From NCBI RefSeq assembly GCF_000485595.1, contig NW_014577281.1, positions 161,690-225,689 of the forward strand: a stretch of DNA of 64,000 nucleotides, given 5' to 3'. A program made the position numbers and the translations under genes. The stretch's first letter is position 1; every line of letters begins with the position of its first letter. Positions 1-14,900 of the stretch are shown here, piece after piece. The notes under the pieces are model-generated. The model ran no database searches and was not told the origin of the DNA. It saw only the letters and a list, made by a program, of their open reading frames with translations. The stretch comes from Priapulus caudatus. Lineage: Eukaryota; Priapulida; Priapulimorpha; Priapulimorphida; Priapulidae.

Positions 1-802
1 GCTAAGGTCTATGATGTTATGTGATGTTATAAATTAGGCATTTCATGTGACTTTAAAAGGTATCCAACTATTCAGTTACCACAGATCTTTCGTATTGGAA
101 GCCGTAATATTGTTAAGATGCAAACCCAAGCGATCGCTTGAGTTTTCATCTAAATTACCAACCTAAACATTTTCCGTTTTATTTGCCACATACGGAGTCA
201 CAAATTTCTTATATAGTTGTGCACCCGGTTTGTTTTGGTGTGTCTGTTTGTATTCCTTGCCCTATACATTACATGTGTATGATAACTGTATCATGTATGA
301 TCATTGTATTAAACAGTGGAAGACTAAAAAGGGTGGAACTCATAGGTTTTTACACACTGATACCAAGGATTCCCAAAACATCTATTCTATGTTTAATCAT
401 AGGTTTAATGAAGAGCATTTATCACGTCGTCAGTTTAAATCCAATATGACTCAGTTATCTGTCTCGGAGCTCAGAGTTATGTGTCTCGGGGTATTTCTTG
501 TGTTTGTGCGCACATGTGCACGTGTGTGCATGCATGTGTGCATGTTTGCATGCGTATCTGTGTGTCTGCGTGCATGCGCCCCAATTCTGTCTGCATTAAC
601 TTGTGAGGGCAAGCAGTCACTTTTATTATGAACTTTATGTAACCGTATAAACGCTGCTGAAGTTCTGTTACGTTACGTTGCTGTATTCTGTAACTGATGA
701 GTATATTGTGATGAGTACATAAACGAATGTATCTTACATAGATTCTGTATCAGTCATGAACCTTGAAATATATTCTCCATCAGTCAGAAATATATAGTAA
801 AG

Positions 803-1226
803 AATATTATCAAGAGCGTATAAAGAAGGAGAGCATACAACGGTAAATTGCTGAAACCATGTTGCAGTATTAGTCGCATTAATAAACTTTTCCCGTTTTA
901 TTTTGACGATTCTTTGCAGTACATATTATTGATTAGCTGTCCTACCTTATTAATATAAAACAAACCGCATGTTCCTAGGATGCCCCTACGCTGAGATAAT
1001 GAGCGGTGAAAATCTGATATTTTCGCCGAAGGGCAGATCTCAGCGTAGGTGCATCGTAGGGACATGCGGTTTGTTTTATATTAACAAGGTAGGACAGCTG
1101 ATCAATAATACTGCAAAGAATCGTCAAAATAAAACGGGGAAAGTTTATTAATTCGACTAATACTGCAACATGGTTTCAGCATTTTACCGTTGTACGCTCT
1201 CCTTCTTTATACGCTCTTGATATTAT
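803..1226. repeat. 424-bp near-perfect palindrome (foldback element)
   Basis: The left arm, about 803-1000, is the inverted copy of about 1037-1226 with few mismatches: taatatcaagagcgtataaa at the ends, and aaacaaaccgcatg and acgctgaga near the centre. The centre (gcggtgaaaat/atattttcgccg) is itself palindromic. Any ORF in it is incidental. It may be a MITE; no target duplication was found. Confidence 0.85.
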
Positions 1227-1614
1227 GTACATTTACATTGCACTACTAAGTCCTATACTAGTTCATTATGTATGCCCAATATCGTGCTTTCTATATATTC
1301 TTCTTGTTATTACTTTCTTTCATATTCTACTGAACACCATTTGTGTTTAGTAGGTGCTGGTACAGTTATAGTTTGTGTATTATATATATATATATCTATA
1401 TCTATACATATATATCATTATCCGATCATGAAGATAGCATACCTTTGTGTTGATAATGAACAACTGCAAATATAAATAATCACCAAGTAAAATGTTAATT
1501 AAGTGGTCACAAGTTGCAGACCAAATTCCCAACCCTGCAAAGCACTACCTGTTACTTTTAGTGTATAACAGTTGCTCATACATTCCAGTGTGCAGGCATA
1601 GCTCATGCAACACC

Positions 1615-1924
1615 CAGGGTTCTGCCCACGGTGGGCGGCGGTGGGCGGGTGTGCCCGGCACTCGCGGTTGCCGCCCGGCACTATAAACGAGTCGGTTATC
1701 TCCGCCCGGCACTAATTTTTGATTAAAAAAAAAGAATATATGGTGATATATGGGCTTTTTATTGCTCAGAATGCAGGAAATTGAGTTTCAGACTATCCAA
1801 AATCAAAAATTTTCCGGGGGGGGCATGCCCCCGGCCCCCCCCCTAGATTGGCTTCACGCCTACGGCGCTTGCACCTGTCGCAACTGGATGCGCCCAGCTC
1901 TAAAAAATCCTGGGCAGAACCCTG
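1615..1924. mobile_element. hAT-like MITE, 310 bp
   Basis: Terminal inverted repeats CAGGGTTCTGCCCA at 1615 and TGGGCAGAACCCTG ending at 1924. Flanked by the direct repeat AACACC (1609-1614 and 1925-1930). The interior is GC-rich at its ends (GCCCGGCACT units; ggggggcatgcccccgg). CAGGG termini resemble hAT elements, though the visible duplication is 6 rather than 8 bp. No coding capacity. Confidence 0.75.
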
Positions 1925-2800
1925 AACACCAATAGTTGCAAACATGAATTCATCATCACAATTTCATTCTGTCAATAATCCTTTTTTGTCGAGATATTAT
2001 GCATTACTAATTTCTAGTGAGCAGTAATGATTCTGAATTTAACCAAAAAATAAGATGGTGATAATAATGTTAAATTGATTAATTAATGTGGTTGAGACAT
2101 TAGTATCTTTTATTATTTTATAACGTGAATGGTGCCTTTGAACCATAATTTACCACATGTATCACGGATCGCAATTGTATGCATTGTTAAACCAGACTAC
2201 AATGCTTGACTATACTCTGTGTAATTTCAGCATATTTATTCTGCTTCTTACCCACTATTTATAACTGAACAAAATGTGTAATCAGTGCACTAGTCTGGAT
2301 ATGGTGAAGGCTCCATGCTTCACTCATAATCTGTGTGTGAGATTTGACACATACTGTATCACATGAAGAGATCATAGGTGGGGTCACAGCTGAGTATTTG
2401 GATATAACTACATCACCACAGGATATTATATAATGAACTGACACCACTCCAGTCGAAATTGTGCCTTTGATGACATAGGTCACTCTGAATTGTTGCTCGT
2501 TCCTAAAAAGCCAGTTTTGCAAAATTCATCTCAAATTCTAGAAATGTGCATTGCAATAACATTCAAATGGGTCATTTCCAAAATGAGTGATTTGGATTTG
2601 ATTTTTATCTTCTTAGAAATTTCAAATTGATCGCAATGTTTCGTGCATACATGTATACTGTTATTTTGTTGCATGCATTCACATCACGTGATCAGCATAA
2701 AATATTAAATGTGAATGTTCGATTGTTCAACTAACTGTCTTTTGATATGTTGGAGCTATGTTAGTACCTATTGTACTGTTGCTCTTGTAGGGCCCCTAGA

Positions 2801-2923
2801 ATGGCTGGGAGTGAGCCACCAGAGGGTAGCACAAGTAACAGGAACAGTTATGCCAATCGGCGTGCGTCAGGAACATCCTTGAGGTCTCTGCAAGAAATAC
2901 ACAAGAGCCAGTGCTACTCAAAG
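2801..2923 (+). CDS. ARHGAP32/33: RhoGAP gene coding exon 1 (N-terminus)
   Basis: 41 codons starting MAGSEPPEGS, Ser/Asn/Arg-rich and without a domain. The exon itself starts at 2791 after cttgtag and ends before GTATGT. Phase 0 at its end. Confidence 0.75.
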
Positions 2924-5900
2924 GTATGTAATAATTGATAATCTAGTGAGAACACGGCCTGCTGGTGATGCTGCTCTTGATGACAACTTTGATGGTTAAT
3001 GTAACCATTGTACTGCCAATATTACACTTTGTAGTGGCCGCATCCTTTTCTGTCAGGTTTGTAATATGTTGCAAACTCTTCCCGTATTGGTATTCATATA
3101 GGTGCTATCACTGATTTTCAATAGGTTCTAGCATTTTTTTTGTCTGTAGTGAGTGGGAAGTGTACTTGGTTATGGTGTGAGTTGTTAGTGTGTCTGTCAT
3201 GTGCGTTGTTAGTGTGCTTGTCTGTGGTGTGAGTTATTAGTGTGCTTGTCTGTGGTGTGTTTGTAATGTGCTGGGCTGTGGTGTGAGTTGTTAGTGTGCT
3301 TGTCTGTGGTGTGTTTGTAATGTGCTGGGCTGTGGTGTGCGTTGTTAGTGTGCTTGTCTATGGTGTGAGTTTGTGATGTGCTTGTCTGTGGTGTGAGTTG
3401 TTAGTGTGCTTGTCTGTGGTGTGTTTGTAATGTGCTGGGCTGTGGTGTGCGTTGTTAGTGTGCTTATCTGTGGTGTGAGTTGTTAGTGACTTAATGTGCT
3501 TGGCTGTGGTGTGAGTTGTTAGTGACTTAGTGTGCTTGGCTGTGGTGTGAGTTGTTAGTGTTTGTCTGTGGTGTCAGTTGTTAGTGTGCTTGTCTGTGCT
3601 GTGAACGATCAATGTGCTTGTCTGTTATACGGCAGATTATTATTGATTCATGGGCAGGTTCTGCAATCCTGTGCAGCTCCCTTGTTTAAAGATCATCCGA
3701 AGGTCGCGCTTGTGAACATTCCCTTTAGAGCATGCTTACCTAACTATATTTATGACAAACAAACTTTGTTTTAAATAAATATTTATCTATTTCATATAAC
3801 CATTTTTAATCACAGTAAACTTTTGGATTCATTTAAAAAACACACTTTAGTTTACCACAATGTTTTATGTGCTAAACTGATTTTGTAGCATGTCTGTAGC
3901 AATATCAGTCAGCCGAACACTATATAGACCAAGCATGCTATATTCACAAATTCACCATTGGCAGAACTTAAACACATGAAACCCTATATACGTGTTTTGT
4001 AACTGTGTGGGTGGGTGACCGAGTGTATTAACGGGTTCTGTAGGGCCTCGCGGCAACACTGACATTTGGTTAATTTAAACATTGACAGTTACTCGGCCTG
4101 TCTCTCTAACATTTCCATCCATTAACTCATTTACCAGCTAAGCCAACAGCTGCTAATAAGCCAAGTACAGCATTAGTCACCTACTGAGTACTGACTCTAG
4201 CTTTTAACACAACTCCCAGTTAAGTAGGGCTTTATATTTATTTCATACCAATTTTACTCTTCAGTAGCAATGAAAATTAATCAAAAACATTATCTGTTAC
4301 TCTCATAGATTATGTAAATTAATGTTGTTGTTTATATTTGCCTTTCACACGAGTCATTAGAGTAAGCCGAATAGTAGATTGAAATATTTCAGCTTTCGTC
4401 ACTAGGTTCATTATAGTGGCAATTGTAATATCACTTACATTGTAAGCCTCCTAAATAACGAGTGTGAAAATGCACCTTTGAAGCTCAACTTACGTAATCT
4501 CAATGGGTGGTAATGAAGTGTCATAGTATGTAACAAATACTGTAAGTTTTTAAAGTAAGACTGTTGAAATAAGAATGTCGAAATTTAGCATGCCATAAAT
4601 TGAGCACTAACAAACATTTGATAACTTTCATAAAACAGAGTTCTAGTGCATATTCTGCACAGTGGTATTTTTCTGTGTTAATATTTTTTATTATAGTTTG
4701 GTGTAGTTATTTTATATTAACCTTGAACTGTAAAAATTGGTATATTCAGCAGTAATAACCCCCTAATTTAACTCACGCATTTTACCAACCCTTATGCTCA
4801 AGTTTAGATACCTCATTGAAAAATGTATGGCAATAAGTGTATTTTGGTAGTACTGGTAGACTGGTAGTGGTAGACTCCCTGATTCATTACGAAGAAACCT
4901 ATTGAAAATGTGTTGCCAGCCAAGGCTACCTTTGGAAACAGTCTGTAGTGCTGATTGAATCTCAGTGTTCCTAGGTAAGAATCGTAATGAGGAGTGGCGA
5001 TGCAGGTAAACGTGTTATTTTATTGCATAAATTTTGTATTGCAGTCGGGTGAGATTACGCCGAGTTCGAAGGATGGCTCGGCACTCAAGATCAAGCACAT
5101 TGTACCGTAAGTCTTTTTGTTTTTCCTCTGTAGTTTAAAAATACTACTAATACTGCCTTGTTATGCTGTCGGGTCATATTTTAATTAAAATTACTAAGAA
5201 ATACTGTAGCTACTGATAAGAATTCAATCGAAATCTTATAATCGATCAGCAGTTGCCTTCAACTGACCAGTGATCAAAGTTAATGATTACTCATTCTGAT
5301 TGTGATTGATAGATATTGGGTAATATTAATACAGTTGGTATATGCACCAGTGAATTTTACCTCACTGACAGCTAAGGGATATTATGATCATTTCTTCCAA
5401 AATGGCTTCATTATGCCCTTCACCATTTGTAATTTATGACTTGATTCTCTAATCGATCTCTGCAAAAAGTTCACATTCAATTATAGTTGGTCATATTTCG
5501 AAGTTATTGGAAATTAATGTTGCTGTTGCTCTTAGAGCTACTGAGCTAGAGAGATTAAGTTAGTTTGCACAGTTTTGTGCATTAGCAGTGTAGTCACATT
5601 TGTTGAAATTTGGTGTCATTTAGAATGAGCACGAACAAACATTTAATACTATTTAGAAAACAGAGTGTTCTAGTGCATATTCCATACAGCAGCATTTATC
5701 TGCATTCGTGTAATACTTTCGGTGATAATCTGGTGTGGAGCTAGTGATACAACATGCATACTCAAAAATACGAGTATAGTGTCTGCGTCTGTCTTCTGGA
5801 CTTAACCTGCATAGAATAACAAACATATGGCTTGCTGCCTGCTACCCCAGACAGTGTTATATTACTGACCGCGAAAAAGTAATAATTATTGGCTGAAACA

Positions 5901-8900
5901 CGAGGTTGACCGAAGCGAAAATGTCAGTAATTGGTTTATTCAACCAGCAGTTCACACGATTATTGTTCCCAACCCTAAGATTCCAGGGATTTATTATAGG
6001 ACTGTCCTTATACTCCCAATTCAACTCATAGCACAAAATGTGGCTAGTGTCTCAGTACTTTTTTTTGCTCATAACTTTTTTTTTGGTAATGATCTTACTC
6101 TCTTCCGAGCTATAGGTGGTTGGGGGGGGGGATATGCTACGTTGTTGTACTGCATTACGCCTTGCTTTGGAGCGATGCTGGTTGTCCATTTGATTTGACT
6201 GCGTAGTGATCGTTGACGTAAAACGTGTAATTGTATGGCACATTGCGTGTGTGCCACAGCTAATGAAATGTCAGAAACGTAGAAGGTTACTTACGTTCCC
6301 AGCTAATTGGCTGTGAAACTGAATCTGTGCTTTATTTTTGCTATGAAACACTGCAACTTTTTTCATGCTAGGCATACCGTTATTTACCGTTTTTTATTAT
6401 TTCTCTACAGGTTGTTAGATGGAAGTTCTCGCTTTCCAAAACTGGACGAGTGTGCACATTTTCACTATGATCATATCGAGATCAGCCGAATTTCGGTAAG
6501 TGAGAGATTTTCCTAACAGGACGATGCAATATATTTTTAAGTATGTATACACATATTAACGAAAACAACTTTCCTGCAGTTTTTTACTGTTTTATTAATG
6601 AAACTAATTTGCTACATGGTTTTTTTTACAACTGTGATGCAAGATGTACTTGTGGTTAGGTGTTATTATGGGGTTATATTGGTTGGCTAATTTGGATAAC
6701 TAAAAATTAACTTCTTTAACTAAAAATTTGCACTATATATATATATATATAGTGTGTGTGTGTTCATGTACATCACAAAATTGACATTCTGCTCTGCTAG
6801 CATAAACTACTTAATGCTCACTGAGTTTGTACCTAAGGTTTAAGGCAGGAGAAGCCCAAATTTGCCACTACTTTTTTTAGTGATATGTTAGGAAAATCCA
6901 CTAGCCATCAAGTTAAAAATGTAGCATCCAACAACTTGATAAAAGGTGTGAGAGCAAAACAGAATACAGCGTAATTGTGTAGTAAGTGTAATGCTCATAG
7001 TAACTTATAAGTTATATATATATATATACATATATGCTCATTCATATAGATGGTACCAGTTAAATTCTCCAGGTACATGTAAACAACTTCACAATTGTGG
7101 TGTGGTCAAGTAGTTGGCCAATTTTACACTGTTTTAAGTAGAGTTGGTTTCTGTTCTAAATGCATAATTCATTTTTAGCATTATAATAATTTAATGCTAT
7201 TCGTAATCCACCGTGGCTGCAATTTAAACAAACTACATTAGTACGATTGTTGAGAAATGAAAGCATGTAAAATGAATGTATATATAAAATTCTGATGAGC
7301 AGCTTGTATTCTCAACAGTTTCGTCCATAGATCCATATACCCATTATTTGCATTCCCAAATGATCTCTGTCACAAATAGTCTAGTTACTTTCTACTAACA
7401 TTGTCATGAAAGTATTCTGAAGGGACGTTCAATGATGTCCAATTTTCGCTGTAAAATTCCCAACTGTAGATAAAACCTGTACATACATGTATCATAAAGA
7501 TTTGCGTTAACATGTAACCAGCTGTGCATGCAGACAGACACGCATCCAGTATATATATACACGCACATACATGCACGCACGCACCCAAAACACATGCACG
7601 GATGCACGCACATGCATATACACACTCCCAAACATGTCTGCATGCTCATGCACGCGCGCTCACGCACGCCCGCGTGCACTCACGAACGCACATGCTCACA
7701 TACACATGTGCAGCCACACACTTTTATAGTATTCAGATCAGTTTATGCACCAGTGTACCTCCCGCAAGGTGAGTTTCTGATGTCAGCACGCCTAAGCCGT
7801 TTCAGAGTTCACCGAGTGATTTTTGCGCGTGCCCACTTATGCTGCAGCTTTGCTGTCTAATTTCACAGGCATGCATGTTCGACACCCCGCACAGTCACAC
7901 GGCAATATCGGGTGCTGGGGAAGAGGATAGAGTGTTCTATGTGCAAATCACTTGCAACAACAAGTCCTGGATAGTGCGCAGAACCTACGAAAACTTCCGC
8001 ATGCTTGACAAGCAGCTTCATAGGTACATTGTAGCTTCATTGGTGACTGATGAGCATTGTTTTTTTTTAAATTTTGATAGCCAACTGCGCACACGCATCA
8101 CAGCATATAGGCCTTTTCACTCGGAGCTTTGTGGAATGTTACCGTTGTGATTATTCGCAACCGTCCAAAACTGCCTACCAACATTTGTTTGGCTGAAATT
8201 TTCCGATATTGTGTTTAGGTGAAATGGCCTATAGACGGGTGGGGATTTTATTGCTTTTTGTCACCACCATACCCTGAAGAATTGGGGTAGGTAAGAGAAG
8301 AGACATGCACATGTGTGTGTATTTTTCAAATTACATCAGTGTGCTTCACTACGGAGTATTTGTATTGCTGAACAATTCTTTTGTGTATGACACGTATCCA
8401 TACCTCGTGTTTAATACCCATAGTCTAATGTTCAGAGGGCACATAAATAGTTAGCTCCACACTGGTTGTGTGGGTAAAGTGCTAATAACATTGGATAACA
8501 TCTTTCTTGTTATGATTGAGGAAAAATGTAAGCAGGGCAAGGAAATATTTTTTATCCAGCAATGTGTCATTAGCGGTGATCATTGTAGCCCTGTACTAAC
8601 CAGGAGATTATCTTAAATAACATTTAAAAAAAGTGATAATGTATTCCTCTGATAACTTATTGAATATCAGAAATTCTGAATGGTATGTTTGGTGATAGGG
8701 CTTTTAACATTACTATTAATAACATTGCAAAAGAATTTTCCCTAACATCCAATGTTGATTTTATTTATATACATTTTTGTGGGGTTCTCTTTGTTTCTTA
8801 AATATAGGTGTGTTTATGATAGAAAGTATAGCCAACTCACAGAACTTCCAAAGGGAGAGGTTTTGTCAGAGGAACCAAGAGAGGTATGTGTGTGCATGCA

Positions 8901-11900
8901 TGAGTGCGTGCTTGCGTACGTACTGTGCGTGTATATACTCCTTACTATATGCTCAAGTGCTTGTATGTATTTATGTGTGCGTACATGCGTGCTTGGGTGC
9001 AAACGTTAAAAGTTAGGAATTGGAATACAATTTACCATTTAGTAATATATTAGTTATGCTGCTCATATACTCAGTTATATTATATGTTTGTTCTACCTAA
9101 AACTCTTATTGTTCTATTTCAATATATCATGAATTAGGGATTTCTGGTAATATTGTTGACATTTGCTTGTGTAATGAAGTGTGGTATTGATCAAAGTAGA
9201 CGTGAACGCCAGCTTGTGAGATAACTGTTGTTGACAAGTCTCTCATCAGTTGCATCATCACATTTTCTCCTCAGAGTATGAAGCACATGTTGTCCAATTA
9301 CTTGGCTCGATTCACCAGTATTGCGGGCAGCCTCATCAGCTGTGGACCCATTCTAAACTGGCTAGAGGTACACATGACATCAACACGTAGTTTGATTATC
9401 CACTGTGGATTCATTATCCTATTCTAGCTATATAGTGCCTAAAACTTCATTTATTAGTTACCTATGACAACATCATGGTGAACCAAAGGGTGAAGACAAT
9501 ATAGCAGTTCTGCAGAGTCATAACTTTCCCATAGTTGGCATTCTTTTGTTAATAAAATTATGACATTTCTACATTTCTTGCGTATATTATAATACTAATC
9601 ATCATGATGATCACCTTTGATCAATCAAAAACCATTTAGTTGTCCAAACGTGCTATTTAGCATAGTACCATATTTTTCTTGGTCTTAATATGGCATCTAA
9701 TGATAAACGGATAATAAAACTTTTCCGACAGCTCGACAACCGTGGAAATCGGCTGCTAGTGACAGATGAATCTTCTGCCATCAACACACCGGCGATAGCT
9801 GCAGCACACGTTGTGAAGAGGTACACTGCCCAGGCTGCCGATGAAATCTCTTTTGAGGTAAATTTTAACAAACGTGCAAGTGTGCATGAATCGTATTTGT
9901 GAAATATGTTCAGTCCATTTGGCACTTATGTGCAGTATTTAAAACAAAATACAGCATGTTTAAGCTTGCCACTCAGATTTGTTTAAATCCTTGTAGGCAG
10001 TATTTTATGATGATACACTGGTAGACCATGCAACGTGGCCACAGGTTTTATCCCAATTAACTAGGAACTAGTTTTATTCCAGTATAAAACACAATAGTTT
10101 CAAATTCAAGGAGTCACATTCCAGGACATTTCTATGCCCATGTGAACCCTGTCTGTCAGATAAAAAAATATAAACTCCATATAGCACGGGTTCACTTATA
10201 ACATGGGCTAAAACTTGGCAACAGTGTGCATTTAACTTAACAAACTGTACTGTCTGTTTGAGCTTGATGACACTAGTCGCATGCATTTCCTGTTTTTTTT
10301 TTTAGAATTATTATATTGGTAAACAAATTTAATATTAAGAAAATCAAATTCACATCAAACACTCAGTGAACAATAGTGAATTCAAAATAAAGGAAGAACT
10401 TGTAAGCGGAAGCATTTTGCATTACTGTGTTGTTTCCTAGCATGATCGTATTTTTTATTTGAATGTAGTCTCACAGTAATCATAACATTGTATTGGCAGG
10501 TTGGAGACATAATCTCTGTGATTGACATGCCTTCCACAGAGGAATCTGGCTGGTGGCGAGGAAAGCGGGGCTTTGAGGTAGGTTGAAATTTAATTTTAAT
10601 TTTTTTACAAAAGATTCTGCAGCTATTTGTAGAACCTAGCAAGAAAGTGGCTATAAACCTATTAATAATGGTAAATTCTGATAGAATATCTTATTAAATT
10701 AATCACTTTTACTTTTAGTGAACAAATAGGTACTGTTAATTGACTGTCGCAAAGACGTTCCAACACAGTATGTGCACTGGTGTGTATCCCAGTTTGACAT
10801 TATACCTTCTGATTGATGGAGAGCATGTCATGTGATACTCAGTAATTGTGTAGTGCTGCTACTTGGTTTCATATAACATTACCATTATTTAGTTGAAAGA
10901 CAGTATTGATTTTCTCACTTCACAAGCTCATACAGTTGCCTGAAACCAAGCTTAAATCTTAAATCTAAAACGAGCCGATTTTGAGGCAGAATCACCCGAC
11001 ACTAATGGTAATATATAAAAAATCACACAATCGTTTAAGCCCTTCAGGGTATTACTTGTTTTATGCTATGGACTTCCTCCTTTTACTGAGGACTCTTTAT
11101 GAGAGCATGTAGCCTGCCTTTCTTCCTCAATCAAAAGTCTACCCCTGTAGTATGTAACTGAGCCACACTGTAATTGTAACTACATCACACCGTGTCTAAG
11201 TGCATCCCACCGTGACTGTAACTGCATCCCACCGTGACTGTAACTGCATCCCACCGTGACTGTAACTGCATCCCACCGTGACTGTAACTGCATCCCACCG
11301 TGACTGTAACTGCATCCCACCGTGACTGTAACTGCATCACATCGTAATTGTAACTACATCACACTGTGTCTAAGTGCATCCCACTGTGACTGTAACTGCA
11401 TCTCACCGTGACTGTAACTGCATCCCACTGTGAATGTAACTGCATCCCACTGTGACTGTAACTGCATCCCACCGTGACTGTAACTGCATCACACCGTAAC
11501 AGTAACTGCATCACACCTCACTAAACCCGCACTGCTCCACACTAAACTCTGCACTACACCTCACTAAACCCTGCACTACACCTCACTAAACCATGCACTA
11601 CACCTCACTAAACCATGCACTACACTGCTCTACTAGTCTAGACTCTGCACTACCCCGCACTAAACCACACATTGCACCACACTAAGCCCTGCACTAGACA
11701 GCACTAAACCACACAAAACCGTGCACTACACTGCACTAAACCCTGCACTATACCACACTAACCCCTGCACTACATCACACTAAACACTGCACTATACTGC
11801 ACTACAACACACTAAACCCCGCACTACACTGCAATAAATCTCGCACTACACAGGTCCCGGTCTTGATGCACCGCGTTGCGGAACCTCCCCCATCGTTGTG

Positions 11901-14900
11901 TGGTTATCTCCTGGCTTCTCATGCCTCCCCTCCCTTTGCTGCTGCAGGTGGGCTTCTTCCCTCGTGAGTGCGTCGAGCTGATCGGCGACAAGGCGCAGGT
12001 GCCGCACCTGATGCGCGTCGGCGCGACGCCGTCGCCCGACGGAGCCGACGCCGGCGCCGCCGAGCGGCCGGTGAACCGCAACGGCAAGCTGATGTCGTTC
12101 CTGCGCTCGTTCCTGACGTCTCGGCCTTCGCGGCGCAAGCTCAAGCAGAGCGGCATCCTCAAGGAGCGCGTGTTCGGCTGTGACCTCGGCGAGCACCTGC
12201 TCAACAATGGCCTCGAGCGTGAGTTTGTCTGTCTGTCCGTCGCAGAGCGTCGTCGCTGGGCGAAAATCCGTGCGCGCGTGCGATGATTTTTCTGTGGGGG
12301 TAGCTCCTTGATTTACCTCGCTTACCCGTGCGCTCGCAACGTATGGATAATGATTGATTTGTTGTCAACGAGAACGGATTATGTTGATAACGTAAATCAT
12401 AACGTTATCAAATATAATAATAAAATATTATTATAATAAAAAATGTAAAATTAAATAATGTTGTGATATAATGGTGAGCGTAACAATAGTGACACTCGCA
12501 GATAATGTTCCCGGGAAATCGTCACGCATGAGTTTTACCGTGAACCTAAATTTGCGATGAATTTGACATGGTTTCATATTTCATACTCTGTTTTTATTAG
12601 ATTCATAGGTTAAGTTGACACTAATTTACGGAATCATAGCTTATTTATTCCATTTATATATTTTTATTTTAGTTCCAATGGTACTAAAATGCTGTGGATC
12701 GACGATTGAAAAACATGGTATCGTCGATGGTATCTATAGACTCTCTGGTGTGTCCTCAAACATACAGAAATTAAGGTAAGAGGTTGCTATGTATTTAATC
12801 CTTGTTTTAATCTCCGTTGAAGCCTCTTAGTTAACTCCAGTTGGCAACCATGTATACATGTGTAACTTACGACTGGTAAAAAAATAGAATGAGATCTTAA
12901 TGAATGGGTAGGCCAGCATCAAACACGAAATCATTCGTACATGGTAAAATCATTTGGTGATTAATAATTGGTAAATTGGTGTTATCACCTGGTGATTGTA
13001 ACGCCGATGATCGGACTAACCGAGCGTGTTCCGATTCTCTCCACACTCAGAATGTTTCACCCAGCATGCTAGAACACGGTCCCTAAGCTTCTCATTTGCC
13101 GCGACGACGACACGACACTGACGGGGCGCGTGCAGTATCAGTCGGTCGTTGACGTGTGAGCTGGTAGAGGAGTGCAGGCTCACTTTGCGATGGCATGCAT
13201 GTGCGGTATCAGTCGGTCGTTGACGTGTGAGCTGGTAGAGGAGTGCAGGCTCATTCTGCGACGGCATGCACACGCGGTATCAGTCGGTCGTTGACGTGTG
13301 AGCTGGTAGAGGAGTGCTGGCTCATTCTGCGATGGCGCGTGCTCGTTCGTTTGTAGGCACACGTTCGACGAGGACCGCATCCCGGACATGGAGGACGACT
13401 TGATTCTGCAGGACATCCACTGCGTCGCGTCGCTGCTGAAGATGTACTTCCGAGAGCTGCCGAACCCACTGCTCACCTACCAGCTCTATGACAGCTTCGT
13501 GGTGAGTGCGTGGCGGTGGCGCCGTCCGCGGGTGCTGTAGCGAGCATAGTTTGTTGGTGGGCAGTTTGAATTGTGGAGTGGAGTGGGCAGGCCATTCTGT
13601 GATGGTATTGTAGTGAACATTTATCAGCATTGTTCTAGCGTTCATATACATGCTCTTATAGGGTAAAAGAATGGTAGGAAATGAGAGTAGTAGTAGTATC
13701 AGCAGCAGCAGCAGCAGCAACAGCAGCAGTAGCAGCAACAGCAGCACTAGCAGCAATATGCAGTGGTTGTGTGTGAACACAAAGTAAAAAATGCTTTAAT
13801 CTTTTGCCACGGTGCACGTAAAGCAGTGACTTAAACCAGAAATGAAAATGCTAATTCAATAACAATCATTAACCGTGCCATCACTGTCCTTACCCATAAG
13901 CAGTGTTTACAGTCCGCACGCTACCATCGTATCGTTCACTGCTCATGTCGTATACAAGCGTGGTAACCGCGTGGCGCCATCTGTTCGCAGCGAGCGGTGC
14001 AGGACGAGGACAACAGGCTGATGCGCATCTTCGACGTGGTGCAGAAGCTGCCGCCACCGCACTACAGGACGCTGAAGTACCTCATCCGACACCTGGCCAA
14101 GGTCGCGTCGCACGGATCCGAGACGGGCATGCACTGCAAGAACATCGCGATCGTCTGGGCTCCCAACCTGCTCAGGTGTGCACCTGGCTCACCCATCTTG
14201 CTTTTACGCCTCGGTGGCACGCCGCTCTGCCGTTAGGTAGCTTACGGGTTTTGCGGGTGGAGTGGCTTGCTTCACTCTAACTCTCCTTTTTGTATGATGA
14301 TTAGTAAGCGACCTTCAACAACGAGGATCTAAAGACGTCCAGATGAAAATCGGAGCTTTGAATTGCATGTGTTGCAGGTCTAAAGATATGAAGCCAGATC
14401 ACACAGAAAGAAAAAAAATTTTTCTTGTCTAATGCCTGAGAGCTGTATAACTTTGATGTAAAACTGTAGAGATTTTTACGTGATATTTACACACAAAAGA
14501 TCTGTATTTCAGTGCGATGGCAGAACTAAGGTGTTGTGTCTCGTGGTAGTGTATTTGGAGAAAAGGACAAGAGTGCAGTTTGTAGGGAATCACTTAACTC
14601 AGTCTAAACAATGAATACAACCTTTAATGTCAAAGGAGCAGTGAGAACCCAGTTCGCTGTCCTCCCTTATATAGGGTGTCGTTCTAACTCCTTGACCCTA
14701 CATAGTGGTCTCTACTTCTCAACCAATCACAGGCTCGGTACTATCCCGATGTCAGCCCTCTGTACCTCTCTGTGGTCATTAATCATTCCCTGGTTTTGCG
14801 TGTGTGACTACCGTTTCCATAATGTCCCCGATGATTACTATCTAGTTAGTCATGCAACATTGATTATACGTCTACTTATATCATTAGACATGTACCTCGC

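Larger units (their letters stand above)
1..2790. other. Upstream region, no supported gene
   Basis: Apart from the palindrome and the MITE, this holds AT-rich sequence with TG/GT-rich stretches (500-580) and a short TA tract (1380-1400). ORFs of 60-130 codons show no domain signal. It should contain the promoter, 5' UTR or an intron of the plus-strand RhoGAP gene, but no start site can be assigned. Confidence 0.5.

Noticed and set aside
7385-7860. Cys- and His-rich ORFs on both strands
   Set aside because: They are translations of a CA/CACG repeat.
11176-11515. CRISPR array
   Set aside because: Head-to-tail 22-bp units without spacers in an animal intron; an ordinary minisatellite.
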